From: Aureliella helgolandensis
GTDB lineage: Bacteria; Planctomycetota; Planctomycetia; Pirellulales; Pirellulaceae
Reading direction: 5' to 3'
Assembly: GCF_007752135.1 (NCBI RefSeq)
Contig: NZ_CP036298.1
Coordinates: 6,262,859-6,326,858 of the forward strand
DNA: 64,000 bases
This document shows positions 35,379 through 45,762 of this stretch, piece by piece. The notes beneath the pieces are model-generated. The model was not told where the DNA came from, did not search any database, and was given only the letters and a program-made list of their open reading frames with translations. Both the position numbers and the translations under genes were made by a program. Positions within the stretch are counted from its first letter, which is position 1. Each line of letters opens with the position of its first letter.

Positions 35379-37691
35379 TTATTCAACAACGATTGGAAAG
35401 TTACGATAGTAAAGTGGTTTTCCCTGGTAGGAAACCTCGGTTGTCTCCTGCTCACTGAGCTGGATTTCGCGAGTGCAGAACCAACGCAAATCTGTCGGTT
35501 GTCCGGCCCCCAGCTGAAATGTCGACAGTGGAATACTGGCGATCGCTTCCCAGCCCACCGACGTCTGGCGAACTTTCAATTCCCAGTTGGAATCCCAGCT
35601 ACGGTCTAGATCCTTTGCGTCGTACTGGCTACCGCCTGCGTTGAAAGCGAACACGTAACGCGCCCCACCACCAAACAACCAAAATTCGACATGATCCCCC
35701 TTGGGCCAAGACTCTGCCTTGTCACCGGAGCGTGCCACAACCTGGGGTGGAAGATCTTCCAAGCGAAATCGCAAAAACAGAGAGTCACCGTCGTGTGCGG
35801 CTTGCAGCTTGGTGCTGGAAAATGCTTTCGGTTCATCACTATCGCGAGTAACAAGTTTGAAATCGTCGTTCACCCACGGTTTTTCCCATTGAAGTGAATC
35901 AAAGTCGTCGGCCTCGCCGCGCATCTCTGGAATATTGGCGATCATCAGCCTAGCCATATCCTTGCCGAATCCTTCGTATTGCTCACGCATGCGGCGAATC
36001 ATGGTCTTGGAATGTGGATGCTGCGCAGCCCCTTCCGCCTCGCTCAACAACCTCATACATTCTTTCTCCAAACCACGGTCCACGATCAACCCCTGGTACA
36101 CACCAGCAATGCTCGCGTGGCATGAGCTGAACGTATCGTTGTCTGGCGCCAACCAACTCGTTTTGATCAAATCGTAATAGGCCAGCATCTGTGGAGCTGC
36201 TTCGCGATACGTCCGCTGGATGTAGTAGTGGTACAGCGAATCAACATCTTGAGTGGGGTCCCAAAAAAGGCGAGTGTGAACCCACAAGTTCATTTGGCCG
36301 ACATCCCAGCCGAACTGCCCATTACCGATTCCGTCGGTCCCAAAATCGTTGCTAATTTCTGCGTAGATCAATGAATTGGAATGGTCAGGTCGTTCCATCA
36401 CCGCCCTCAAATTGGCCGCCGCATAGAAAGCTTGAGGCGAAGGTTTCGATTCAAAGTATTCGTAGAATCCCAGACGATCGGTCATGGTCAGCCATTTTTC
36501 GAACCGCCTCCCCCAAGGTTTCGGTTGTCGCGCGTCGAGCAGCGGGTAATGCAAGTTGCTGGTTGGATACGGCGCAAACCAAATGCCCAGATCTGGATGA
36601 GGAGTCACGCGGGGCGGCTCAGCGAAATGGATGTAGGCTAGAACATGAATCGGGACCTCTGGCCGCACTTTCTGCCATGTTTCCATCGCTTCGTTGATGA
36701 ACATCATGATCTGCGTGGAGCGAAACAGCGGATCCTTGATCGAATCGGGATCCTGGCACTCCAGTTGAGTTCCATCTGGCAAGGCCAATGGAGCAGTGCA
36801 TCGATCACATTGACAACAGAACCAATTGTCTCCCGGCCCCAAGCGAACATGATCAACCTTGCGACCGAACCTAGCCTCATGCTTGGCAATGTCTTCAGCC
36901 AGCCCTTCCGCCCAGATAGCTGGCAACCCGGGAACGCTCAGGCACATTGTTCCCTCGCCATGCTTGACAAAGCGACGAGATTTTTTGATTGGGTCGTATC
37001 CAAAATACTCTGGATGCAGCTCCTGGTGGCTAGCGATCGGCACAGCGAAATTTGTACCATAGGGTTCGATCAGATCAAGGTTCAAAAATCCGTCGTAGTT
37101 AGCACGCACATCGCGGGTGTTGTCGCGGTTGCGTAGTAACCACTCCCCTGTAGCGCGATGCGCCGGCCAGTTTGGGCCGAACCGACGGTTTAGAAATACA
37201 GGAATATCGATGAAGTCCGTGTCCGTCAGCTCAAAGTCCGGCGACTGCCCATGGACGGTACCAAAGTCTTCGTGGGGACGGGCAAAGATCAGGTCGCTGT
37301 TTCTTTCGAGAAGCGCGTACATCCCATACAACGTTCCACGCGGTCGACTGCCAAAGACATAGACGTTGTTGCCCTTGCGACGGACCGCGAACCCGTCGTT
37401 ACCTCGCAGTGTTTCCAAATCCGTAGGAAAGGCCTTGCCGAAGGCGGTGCCCACAAAGACCTTGGTAGCTGTGCTGGCGTTAGGCTCGGTAACGATCGGT
37501 ACCTCCGCGCCGGTAATCTTCTGAATCCAATCGCGGACATCCTTGGTCGCATACGCCTCAGCCGCGGCCGTATTCGGCGGCAGCACGAACTCTCCCACCG
37601 CCACCCTGGCCGTGACCAGAGATGCCGCTCCAACAGGGCATGCCCAAATGGCGGCAATCCCAAAGATCAACAACTTCAATTTCATGCTCAT
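35379..37691 (-). CDS. Exported DUF4838 glycosidase-like protein with CBM9-like C-terminus
   Basis: A 770-aa protein. A signal peptide (to about residue 23) is followed by a GH67-N-like domain (AAAEAYATKDVRDWIQKITG, then TLYGMYALLER), the DUF4838 barrel-like core (about 170-560, with a cysteine cluster CCQCDRC and YIHFAEPP) and a CBM9-like domain (about 610-770). DUF4838 is related to alpha-glucuronidase-type glycosidases, so cleavage of uronic-acid-containing glycans is plausible but not shown. Two near ATGs (37691, 37685) are possible starts. It is followed in the same operon by the beta-domain protein. Confidence 0.85.
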   Translation of the reverse strand: MSMKLKLLIFGIAAIWACPVGAASLVTARVAVGEFVLPPNTAAAEAYATKDVRDWIQKITGAEVPIVTEPNASTATKVFVGTAFGKAFPTDLETLRGNDGFAVRRKGNNVYVFGSRPRGTLYGMYALLERNSDLIFARPHEDFGTVHGQSPDFELTDTDFIDIPVFLNRRFGPNWPAHRATGEWLLRNRDNTRDVRANYDGFLNLDLIEPYGTNFAVPIASHQELHPEYFGYDPIKKSRRFVKHGEGTMCLSVPGLPAIWAEGLAEDIAKHEARFGRKVDHVRLGPGDNWFCCQCDRCTAPLALPDGTQLECQDPDSIKDPLFRSTQIMMFINEAMETWQKVRPEVPIHVLAYIHFAEPPRVTPHPDLGIWFAPYPTSNLHYPLLDARQPKPWGRRFEKWLTMTDRLGFYEYFESKPSPQAFYAAANLRAVMERPDHSNSLIYAEISNDFGTDGIGNGQFGWDVGQMNLWVHTRLFWDPTQDVDSLYHYYIQRTYREAAPQMLAYYDLIKTSWLAPDNDTFSSCHASIAGVYQGLIVDRGLEKECMRLLSEAEGAAQHPHSKTMIRRMREQYEGFGKDMARLMIANIPEMRGEADDFDSLQWEKPWVNDDFKLVTRDSDEPKAFSSTKLQAAHDGDSLFLRFRLEDLPPQVVARSGDKAESWPKGDHVEFWLFGGGARYVFAFNAGGSQYDAKDLDRSWDSNWELKVRQTSVGWEAIASIPLSTFQLGAGQPTDLRWFCTREIQLSEQETTEVSYQGKPLYYRNFPIVVE

Positions 37692-38358
37692 GCCATCCCG
37701 ATAGTGCAGTTGCGTTCACCAACGCCTCGATCAACGCCTTCAGCCACATTGTAATAAAACCAACCCACGAGTTCTGCAGAGGCTATTCGATTTTGCTGCT
37801 ACCGCTTTGGCGATGTACTCTTGCTTCGGAGCGGCGTCAAAGCCATTTGGTAATGCCTGCAACGCCACTTGCATTCTCACTAAGCCGATTCTGTCATTGC
37901 TGCAAAACGATCGATCGAGCGTTGCATGGACGTTTCACGCCAGCTCAAGGCGTGTAGAGTGCGACTCCATGAAGTCAGCAGGACCGATAAACGCAACGTC
38001 GCGATTGAGGTGTATCCAGATCGCACACCCGCGTGCGCCAACAGGAGTTCGGGCAGGCCTGCGCAGAACAATGGCGCGGTGGCGAGTTCCAGTTGGTACG
38101 TTATCTGAAGAACAAGAAAGAAATCTATCTATCCCCACCGGTTGAACAGTGACGAAGTTCTCGGCCCAAAGAATTTCCGGGCCAGAAACCGGCTAGATTG
38201 GGAGCGGCCGGAAGTGATCCGATGATGGCTGAGAAGGTGGGCGTTCCACCGCGCACCCCGCCCCTAGCCAGCCCATCGAAGGCCAGCTATCTGAGCTCCT
38301 TACTAAATCGCCCGTAGCGTTCAACGCGCGGATTGCGCAAGCAGAGTGGCAATGGCTG
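37692..38358. other. Spacer with a possible PAS-domain fragment
   Basis: No complete gene. A plus-strand frame (about 38036-38152) reads RQQEFGQACAEQWRGGEFQL, then VRYLKNKKEIYLSPPVEQ and a stop. It resembles the middle of the PAS domain of chemotaxis receptors, but is too short to be sure. Confidence 0.3.
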
Positions 38359-39213
38359 CTATTTCCACTGTTTCTCTCTAGCAATCCAAGTTGAGGCCTG
38401 GACGTGATGCAGGAGATGCCTCGAAATGCTGCCCAGGAAAAACCTCGCCAGGGCCGATTTCCCCGTATCGCCAAGAAAGAGAAGGTTGGTCTCTTTTTCG
38501 ATAGACAAGTCTCGTAGACCGTCGCCGATATGCTTAGCCTCACGGACAATTTGATCAGTCGAACACTTAACTTTTGCCTTGCCCCGAATTTCAGCTAATG
38601 TCTTACTCGCTTCCGAAAGGGTTTCGGCATCGTAGACGTCTTCTTCGTCGATCAGTTGCGGCTTTTCAAAGAAGGTGGCCAGTGTAAGCGTTGCATCGGC
38701 TGGCCAATCAAACGCCAGCATTTGTTGGAGGGCAACTTTGGCTTGAGCGGACATGTCGTAGGCGAGTAGCACTTTGAATTTTTCTGCGTCAGCATCGGGT
38801 GATTCATGCGGCCGGACAACCAGGACGGGACATCTTGCATGATTAGCAACGAAGTTTGCTGTGCTGCCAAGAATGATTCGATACGCGGCAGAGTGTCCGT
38901 GCGCTCCAAGTACGATTAAATCGACATCCAGCTCCTTGCCTTTGTCCAAAATGATCTTCGATGCATGCCCGTATTCAATAACGTGCTCACATTGGAATCC
39001 TGCCGACTCTAAAAATGCCTTCGCCTCGGCAGCAGTCTCACTAGCGGCGTTTTCTTCCGCTTCTCCGAGTGGAAGTCCAACGTCATCGGTAAAACTGCCC
39101 ACCAATGCGGTCACCAGCGTGACTTTGGGTTTGGCCGCAAATGGGAGGCGTGCCAAATAGTGCAACGCGGCCGCAGAAGCCTGAGATCCGTCAATCGCTA
39201 AGAGCAAGTGCAT
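38359..39213 (-). CDS. Tandem universal stress protein
   Basis: A 284-aa cytoplasmic protein with two UspA domains. The first starts MHLLLAIDGSQASAA and has VLGAHGHSAAYRIILGS plus VLVVRP; the second has FLGDTGKSALARFFLGS. The first keeps the full ATP-binding pattern, while the second has Lys for the usual His. AAGGA precedes the ATG, and a perfect sigma-54 promoter lies 44 bp upstream. It is a likely co-regulated counterpart of the USP at 15.5 kb, though the two differ clearly in sequence. Confidence 0.92.
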   Translation of the reverse strand: MHLLLAIDGSQASAAALHYLARLPFAAKPKVTLVTALVGSFTDDVGLPLGEAEENAASETAAEAKAFLESAGFQCEHVIEYGHASKIILDKGKELDVDLIVLGAHGHSAAYRIILGSTANFVANHARCPVLVVRPHESPDADAEKFKVLLAYDMSAQAKVALQQMLAFDWPADATLTLATFFEKPQLIDEEDVYDAETLSEASKTLAEIRGKAKVKCSTDQIVREAKHIGDGLRDLSIEKETNLLFLGDTGKSALARFFLGSISRHLLHHVQASTWIAREKQWK

Positions 39214-39256
39214 ATATTATCCTTTTCGGTGTTAGTTCATAGACAACATTTGTGAC

Positions 39257-39271
39257 GCAATATTCGTGCCA
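39257..39271 (-). promoter_or_regulatory. Sigma-54 promoter with full consensus match
   Basis: Read on the minus strand: TGGCACG-AATA-TTGC, identical to the RpoN consensus core. The predicted start is near 39245, about 32 nt before the USP ATG. The -24 block is also one arm of a palindrome (CGTGCCA-AC-TGGCACG, 39265-39280). Confidence 0.8.
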
Positions 39272-39501
39272 ACTGGCACGTGGTACCCAATAGTGCGAAA
39301 AGTGATGTAGTTTGAGAATCCCTTAGCTGCTTGCAGCCCCGTTTGGTGCTGGCTACTGTGCGGAATCGCCCACTTTCAAACCGCGCGCAGTGCGAATGGT
39401 TCCACAATGCAGGCTCGCGTGCATGTTGGCAATTTTTTCCGCACGACTGTTTGCCGTAGGGGCGATGCCTGGGGGCACTCCACTTTCAATCAAATTGCTG
39501 A

Positions 39502-41226
39502 TTACGAGCTCTGTACTTGGCTGGCTTCCATTTTGCGGTTTTCCACTACAATTTCCGCGTTCCCCGTTTCCGTTGACACGGCATGAGCGATCCGCCGTGT
39601 CAACGTGTTAATTCGTTTTAGATTTTCAAGAATGTCCGTTTCGACCTTAAAGGCTGCTAGTCGGTTGGGTTCGTACGCAACCAGACGTTTGAACAAATGA
39701 GAGGTTGCTTTGTCAGCTAGCTCGTTAACGCTGGTTTTACTTCCCACAGCATTTTGAGCCGCGGTCGGATCTTCGGTGCGCAGTGCTGCCAGCGCTTGAT
39801 CGAATGCCCAGCAAACCTTCGCATGCACGGTTCGCAGCACAGCCACCGTAGACGGACTAACCTGAACACCGAGTCGCATTCGCTTGACTGCGTCGGTCAG
39901 CACATTGTTCTCGATGACATCGCCGACATTCTCCAAGTAGTTGGCGATTCCAATATACTGGTGAAGCTGCGTCTGCTGGGGCTCAAGCAATTTCTTTTGT
40001 GACAGCTTTCCTAAATACGTAATGATCACACCATGCAGCGTATCAACGTCCTCCTCGGCGCGTCGCAGGTTCTCGATATCCCTGGGCGTTCCGGCTGTGG
40101 CAACTCCGAGGGTCAACTCCAGCATTTTCTGATCCAATTCGGCTAAACGGGTCAACTCTCGACGCACCTGGTCGAGTGCCAATGCGGGCTGCTCTAAAAA
40201 CATTTCGTCGAGAAACATGGGACGGATATCCTCGGGCTCCTCCCTCGCCGGAACGATCCAGTCCACCAGTTTCGACAACGGTCCAGTAAACCAAATGAAC
40301 AGCAGTGTATTGCCAACATTGAATAACGTGTGCGCGTTTGCTATTTGTCGCGGAGTATCGATGGCAAGCCTAGCAGCACCAGAAAGATGCTCCGCGGCCG
40401 GTGAAATATGTCGCACCAGCTGTGCTAGCTGCGGAATAAAGAACATCCACAACAAGACGCCACCTAGATTGAAGAGAACGTGAATCCACGCTGCTTGGAT
40501 AGCTCCGCGCGGTCGACCGAACGCTGCGATACTTGCCGTGATGCACGTACCGATATTCGCTCCGAAGATCAGCCCAATGCCTGATTCGAGGGAGATCAGC
40601 CCCTGACTCCCCAGCACAATGACAATGCCCGTCGTGGCAGATGAACTCTGAACGATGGCAGTAAACAGGAGTCCCACCAAAATACCCAACAGAGGATTTC
40701 GCATATTCTGAAGCATGTCGACGAATGGTGGCCAATCCCGTAGCGGGCCAGTCGCATTGCTCATCAATTCCATCCCGAAAAAGATCAGCCCTAGCCCCAT
40801 CAGAACCATGCCCCAATGCTTGATCTTTTCCGACTTAGCCAGCACATCGACAAGAAAGCCGATTGCAATCATCATTAGGCCGTACTGATAGACTTTGAAC
40901 GCGATAATCTGAGCGGTGAGCGTTGTTCCAACGTTGGCACCAATGATCACCCCGATGGACTGGCTAAATGTCAACAGTCCCGCCGAGATGAATCCGACCA
41001 CGAGTACCGTCGTGACGGAAGACGACTGAATCACGGCTGTGACGATGGCCCCTGCAAATGCAGCGGTAAAGCGATTCGCCGTCATTTTCGCCAGCAGATT
41101 TTTCATACTGTCGCCAGCGACGGTCTGCAGACTGTCCGTCATCTGCCGCATGCCAAGCAAGAATAGCGCCAAGCCTCCACCGAGACCGGATATCAAAACG
41201 CCGACTTCCAGCGATGAAGAACTCAC
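39502..41226 (-). CDS. Na+/phosphate cotransporter family protein with PhoU-like domain
   Basis: A 574-aa protein. The membrane part (about 1-345) has two inverted repeats with the signature QSSS (TAVIQSSSVTT and TAIVQSSSATT), as in NptA/YjbB. The cytoplasmic C-terminal part (about 365-560) is helical and PhoU-like. The start is GTG at 41226, with AAGGTG upstream. It would move phosphate using the sodium gradient; E. coli YjbB exports phosphate. It lies upstream of the USP gene on the same strand, but the sigma-54 promoter between them suggests separate control. Confidence 0.92.
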   Translation of the reverse strand: MSSSSLEVGVLISGLGGGLALFLLGMRQMTDSLQTVAGDSMKNLLAKMTANRFTAAFAGAIVTAVIQSSSVTTVLVVGFISAGLLTFSQSIGVIIGANVGTTLTAQIIAFKVYQYGLMMIAIGFLVDVLAKSEKIKHWGMVLMGLGLIFFGMELMSNATGPLRDWPPFVDMLQNMRNPLLGILVGLLFTAIVQSSSATTGIVIVLGSQGLISLESGIGLIFGANIGTCITASIAAFGRPRGAIQAAWIHVLFNLGGVLLWMFFIPQLAQLVRHISPAAEHLSGAARLAIDTPRQIANAHTLFNVGNTLLFIWFTGPLSKLVDWIVPAREEPEDIRPMFLDEMFLEQPALALDQVRRELTRLAELDQKMLELTLGVATAGTPRDIENLRRAEEDVDTLHGVIITYLGKLSQKKLLEPQQTQLHQYIGIANYLENVGDVIENNVLTDAVKRMRLGVQVSPSTVAVLRTVHAKVCWAFDQALAALRTEDPTAAQNAVGSKTSVNELADKATSHLFKRLVAYEPNRLAAFKVETDILENLKRINTLTRRIAHAVSTETGNAEIVVENRKMEASQVQSS

Positions 41227-42625
41227 TTGAAAACACCTTAATGCACGATGCTCGGTAGCGGACCTTTCTAGTCAGCTAACCCGATCGTGCGTTCACCGCC
41301 GATTCGGCATTCGATAACTTGATGCGATCCTAGAAGGTTTAAATGCCGTTGGGCATCGAGGCACAATTCTTAGCGTGGACAAGGCACTTGCGATCACCGC
41401 ACAGTTTCGATTCGTTTCAAGGGACTGCCCGCAATACACGCGCTCCCGTGCGGTGCGTTCCAGCGTCCGCCTAGTCACTGCAATCCCTCCTGCAATCCCT
41501 CCTGTAAGCCCTCCTGTAAGCCCTCCTGTAAGCCCCCACCTGCAAGCCCCTCTCGCAGCTCTCGATCAGCCCAACCGCCGACTTCCGCCGGGAACCGCCT
41601 GTTGCTTGAGGCATGGGGCGTTCTCGAGATCGAGGCTTACTTTCGGCACACTGGCCTCCTCGATCTCACGCCGAACATCCTAGAGACGAGGTGGAGAATC
41701 CTTAATAGCCTGCGGTGGACTTAGTCTGTCCACTCGTCAGTGCTGCGTTGGTTGTCAAACGACTTCGAGCGGTCTCAGTAGCTCACCACGAGCGGCCTAC
41801 GGTAGGACTGGTCGATTTCGAGAACAGTTTCAATCCAGCACTTTTCGTTAAAATCGGCTCGCCAATAGGCAAAGTTGAGGAACACCTTGCACTCTTCCCA
41901 CCACACAGCGACAAGAGCCGCCTAAGTTGACACTCGATGGATGCCATTTTAATCGAATAGTCGACTCTTGCGAGGGGCGACGACCTCAAGTAGTAAGCCG
42001 ATGGAAATCCTCAGGACACAGGGCTGATTGTTCGCCGATAGGTTGGTGCGCGTTGTCGACCCCACGCCGAAGGCCCCACAGCTCCACCCCAGCGGTTGGC
42101 CAACAGTCCGTCTTGAACCTCGACTTGATTCCTGAGTGGTCATTGTGCATGGCAGAACAGACCTACGATTGAATTGTCGTGAACGTCGCAATCGGTTCCT
42201 GCCTAGCATCCCACGTGTACTGCGACGAGTCCGAGCATGCTCAGTTTGGCAGATTTCCCCTAGAGCGACGGCAAATCCCATAGTCCACTGACTGCGATTT
42301 CCAGGACCACCACAGCCAAAGAACACGACTCTCTCCTATAGCAATTCCTGCAGAATGAGGACTCGGTTCGGCAGCACGAAGATGCGAAAACTCAAGATCG
42401 CCAGCGCTGAGGAATGGCATTGCGGTAGGGTAGACGCAATTGTGTTCACGCAGGTGGGCACCTCGGCCCTGCCCATCCTTATCAACGAATTTTCATTTCC
42501 TCGCTTCAGACAATACAGGCTGTATGCGAAAGACCTCAATCGCTTTAAACTGAACAGAGTCTTTGCGGGGCAGAGCAAACCAGTCCCTCCACGGCCTGAG
42601 TTCCCGATGCAGGGTAGGAGAGAAC
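41227..42625. other. Long gene-poor spacer
   Basis: No gene is supported in 1.4 kb. Short frames are of low complexity or lack ribosome sites. It holds a 12-bp tandem repeat and a short palindrome (CCTAC-G-GTAGG near 41798). Confidence 0.5.
41479..41538. repeat. Degenerate 12-bp tandem repeat, five units
   Basis: Units are TGCAATCCCTCC twice, TGTAAGCCCTCC twice and TGTAAGCCCCCA once. Being a multiple of three, it creates a Pro-Val-Ser-Pro frame by chance. Confidence 0.75.
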
Positions 42626-44173
42626 ATGACGGCGAATAAGACGAACAACTCTATTTCGAGCGACGATCTGATCCGGGCATTGAGTGAGTCGTCCGCGTAT
42701 CCGCATGCCGCCCAATCGCCAGTCACAGTGCATGAGACCCATATTTCATGGGTGTTTCTCGTTGGTGAGTTTGCCTACAAGGTCAAGAAACCAATAAAGA
42801 CCAGCTTTCTCGACTATGGAACGCTGGAAAAGCGACACAAATTCTGCGAAGAAGAGCTGCGGCTCGATGCACGCTATTCAGAGGGACTTTACTTAGAGGT
42901 TGTTCCCATCACGCTTGTCGACGGAACACCACGCATGGATGGACCGGGGGAACCATTTGAATATGCCGTCAAGATGTCTCGTTTTCCCGAAAATGCATTG
43001 TTAAGCCAGCGCCTTGAATTGGGCGCCCTCCCCAGTACCGAGATTCAACAACTAGCATCCACTGTCGCGAAATTCCACCAAGGCGCGTTCAAGATCGACA
43101 GCAACAGTCCATGGGGCAGGCCCGATTCAGTGCTTCGCAATGCCCTTGATAATTTCCAAGACCTGGAAGCAGCGGTCACTGGGGATGAGTTAACGACTTT
43201 GCAAGTCTTGAAGGCCTGGACTCTCGAGTACTTCGCGGAACATCAGCATGAGTTCCAACGGCGAATTGCGAACGGGTTCATACGCGAATGTCACGGCGAC
43301 TTACATCTCGCCAATATTGTCTATTGGAACGGTCACCTGATGCCGTTTGATGGTATCGAGTTCAATGAGGACTTTCGCTGGATCGACGTCCTGAGCGATG
43401 CCGCATTTCTCGCGATGGACTTTGCGGCGCGTGGGCACCTGGAATTGTGCCGCAGCTTCATTAACGCCTACTTAGAACAGACTGGCGACTACGCGTCACT
43501 CACCTCACTACGGTGGTACTTGGTGTACCGCGCCCTGGTGCGAGCTAAGGTCGCAGCATTGAGAGCCGACCAGGCTGGGCAGAGCGAAAGCGATCGACAA
43601 AGGGCCCGGGAAGACTGCGCGCAGCACATCGACTTGGCGCATCGATTTTCAGTGCGTGAGGAGCCCTGCTTGTGGATTACGCATGGGTTCAGCGGAAGCG
43701 GCAAAACGACACAAAGCGAGATTTTGGTTCAACGGCGAGACGCAATACGCGTGCGAAGCGATGTCGAGCGGAAGCGTTATTCGGGGCTAGAAAGGAATGA
43801 GCGTCCGGATCAAAAAACGCAGCAAGAACTGTATTGCGAGTCAGCCACGCATGCTACCTACGAACGCCTTCGCCAACTGGCAATCGGGATTCTTCGCGCA
43901 GGTTATTCAGTGGTGGTGGATGCCACGTTCCTAAAGCGTAACGACCGTCAGCTGTTCAAAAGTACGGCGGATAGTGAGGGCGTGCGTTTTGCGATTCTTG
44001 ATTGCCATGCCGACGAACAAACACTTCGGCAGCGCGTCGCCGACCGCGTGGCGAAAAACAACGATGCCTCCGATGCGAACATTCGAGTACTAGAGGAACA
44101 ACTGGCTTCGCACGATCCATTGTCGGAACGTGAACTCAAGTATATTTGCGGTATACCAAGTAAGTGTCCCTAG
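42626..44173 (+). CDS. Two-part kinase: aminoglycoside-phosphotransferase-like domain fused to AAA/zeta-type ATPase
   Basis: A 515-aa cytoplasmic protein. The N-terminal part (about 20-330) is APH-like: nucleotide lysine region GEFAYKVKKPIKTSF, catalytic HGDLHLANI near residue 225 and DGIEF as metal-binding acidic motif. The C-terminal part (about 345-510) is a P-loop kinase with GFSGSGKTT near 353, as in zeta-toxin or polynucleotide-kinase-like proteins. AGGAG before the ATG at 42626 decides the start; the open frame reaches 42563. The family is widespread and its substrate unknown. Neighbours are the Na/Pi transporter and D-lactate dehydrogenase. Confidence 0.88.
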   Translation: MTANKTNNSISSDDLIRALSESSAYPHAAQSPVTVHETHISWVFLVGEFAYKVKKPIKTSFLDYGTLEKRHKFCEEELRLDARYSEGLYLEVVPITLVDGTPRMDGPGEPFEYAVKMSRFPENALLSQRLELGALPSTEIQQLASTVAKFHQGAFKIDSNSPWGRPDSVLRNALDNFQDLEAAVTGDELTTLQVLKAWTLEYFAEHQHEFQRRIANGFIRECHGDLHLANIVYWNGHLMPFDGIEFNEDFRWIDVLSDAAFLAMDFAARGHLELCRSFINAYLEQTGDYASLTSLRWYLVYRALVRAKVAALRADQAGQSESDRQRAREDCAQHIDLAHRFSVREEPCLWITHGFSGSGKTTQSEILVQRRDAIRVRSDVERKRYSGLERNERPDQKTQQELYCESATHATYERLRQLAIGILRAGYSVVVDATFLKRNDRQLFKSTADSEGVRFAILDCHADEQTLRQRVADRVAKNNDASDANIRVLEEQLASHDPLSERELKYICGIPSKCP

Positions 44174-44465
44174 AGGAATGACGGCACGCACCTTCACCTG
44201 CCAGTGGTGTGCGGATGCGGATCAACGGCGATCTCCATGCCACCGCCCGAAACGTGGGGCTCTGACAATGGTGGGAACAGCTACGGAAGCACAAGTATTC
44301 GAAAAAGCTGTGAACTCGAAAAAGCAGTGAACTTACAATTCCCAGAAAAGATCGCAGTCACCAAGGCGTGGTGGAAGCGGCTTGAATCAAACGAGATACT
44401 CCACCTCGATCACAGTATCCACAGTGATCGTGGGGCCCCCATTGTGGATCAAGGTAGTTTGAAGA

Positions 44466-45458
44466 ATGAGAGTTATCGTTTTCAGCACAAAGCCCTATGA
44501 TCGTCAATTCCTAGAATCTGCGAACACTTCATTCAATCACGATCTAACCTTCCTGGAAGCTAGATTGACGTTGGAGACAGTCGAACTCGTCAAGGGTTAT
44601 GATTGTGTTTGCGCTTTCGTCAACGACCAGTTGAACTCCGAGGTGTTAGAGATCTTGGCCAACTACGGCGTGCAAACTATTGCCTTGCGCTGCGCTGGTT
44701 TTAACAATGTCGATCTCGCGGTAGCACAACAACGTGGCCTCAAAGTCGTCCGCGTTCCCGCCTACTCACCGTACGCAGTTGCCGAACATACCGCCGGCTT
44801 GGTATTGATGCTGAACCGCAATCTCCATCGGGCCTACTCACGGGTGCGTGACGGGAACTTTGCGCTCAGCGGGTTGCTTGGTTTCGATCTTCACGGTCGC
44901 ACCGTAGGCGTTATTGGGATGGGGCAAATCGGTCAGGTCTTCGCCAAGATCATGTCTGGGTTTGGGTGCCGCGTGATCGCCTACGACAAATACCCCAACC
45001 AGCAATGTCGTGAACATGGGATAGAGTTTGTCGACCTCCCCAAGCTGTTCGCAGAGTCGGATATTATTTCGCTTCATTGCCCCTTGACGCCAGACACGCA
45101 ACACATGATCAACGCTGCAACCATTGCCCAAATGAAGAGAGGTGTGATGATCATCAACACCAGCCGCGGTGCCGTGATTGACACTCAAGCTGTGATTCGC
45201 GGATTAAAGAGTGGGCAAATTGGCCATCTCGGATTGGACGTGTATGAAGAAGAAGCGGACGTCTTTTTTGAAGATCTATCCAATGAAGTCATCCCCGATG
45301 ATGCGTTGTCCCGTTTGCTGACATTTCCCAACGTCGTCGTCACCGGACACCAAGCTTTTTTCACGAAAGACGCGCTGACCTGCATCGCGGAAACCACGCT
45401 TCAGAACATCACCTCGATCGAACAATTGGGGACGTGCAAAAACGAAATTAAGCGCTGA
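44466..45458 (+). CDS. ldhA: D-lactate dehydrogenase, fermentative type
   Basis: A 330-aa NAD-dependent D-2-hydroxyacid dehydrogenase that would reduce pyruvate to D-lactate. The NAD-binding motif is [14 protein letters not shown]; catalytic residues are Arg234 (NTSRGAVID), a Glu after GLDVYEEE, and His295 (VTGHQAFFT). The N-terminus [15 protein letters not shown] matches LdhA closely, better than the general hydroxyacid family. The start has only a weak GAAG site. It fits the low-oxygen theme of the region. The 292 bp before it hold no gene and no clear sigma-54 site. Confidence 0.9.
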   Translation: MRVIVFSTKPYDRQFLESANTSFNHDLTFLEARLTLETVELVKGYDCVCAFVNDQLNSEVLEILANYGVQTIALRCAGFNNVDLAVAQQRGLKVVRVPAYSPYAVAEHTAGLVLMLNRNLHRAYSRVRDGNFALSGLLGFDLHGRTVGVIGMGQIGQVFAKIMSGFGCRVIAYDKYPNQQCREHGIEFVDLPKLFAESDIISLHCPLTPDTQHMINAATIAQMKRGVMIINTSRGAVIDTQAVIRGLKSGQIGHLGLDVYEEEADVFFEDLSNEVIPDDALSRLLTFPNVVVTGHQAFFTKDALTCIAETTLQNITSIEQLGTCKNEIKR

Positions 45459-45481
45459 AGCCCTATCCCTAAATGATGCCT

Positions 45482-45575
45482 CCAGATGGCTCCGCCGATC
45501 GGCATTTTCCCGAACGGACCGGCAGAGCGGTTCGGCGACTATCCGCCAATAATTGTTCCAGTGGTCCTTAGTGAG
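45482..45575. repeat. 94-bp dispersed repeat, copy 1
   Basis: The sequence matches 59414-59507 in the same orientation with 8 differences. It contains internal inverted repeats (GCTCCGCC with GGCAGAGC, one mismatch; CCGAAC with GTTCGG). It occupies most of the spacer between ldhA and the giant kinase gene. Confidence 0.85.
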
Positions 45576-45762
45576 ATCGACCGGCCCGCTCCCAGGTGTG
45601 TCGAGTATCTATTGCCCTGAGCCGGCAAAACGCCAATCTGAGCACTCGAGCGCGGTAACCCGAACTGCTGATCTCGAAGGGCTAGGGGAGGTTGCTCGGT
45701 AGTGGAGGTTCCGTCTTAACGTCGCTTTTTTGTTCCCACCGGACGTCGTACCTTTTCCGTCG

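Noticed and set aside
39274-39290. A second, rightward sigma-54 site at TGGCACGTGGTACCC
   Set aside because: There is no GC at the -12 position; the TGGCAC is only the palindrome partner of the true leftward site.
41375-41683. 102-codon frame with PPVS repeats
   Set aside because: The repeat comes from a 12-bp tandem DNA repeat; nothing else in the frame looks coding.
42355-42639. 94-codon plus-strand frame before the APH-AAA gene
   Set aside because: It lacks a ribosome site, overlaps the real start with AGGAG, and matches no family.
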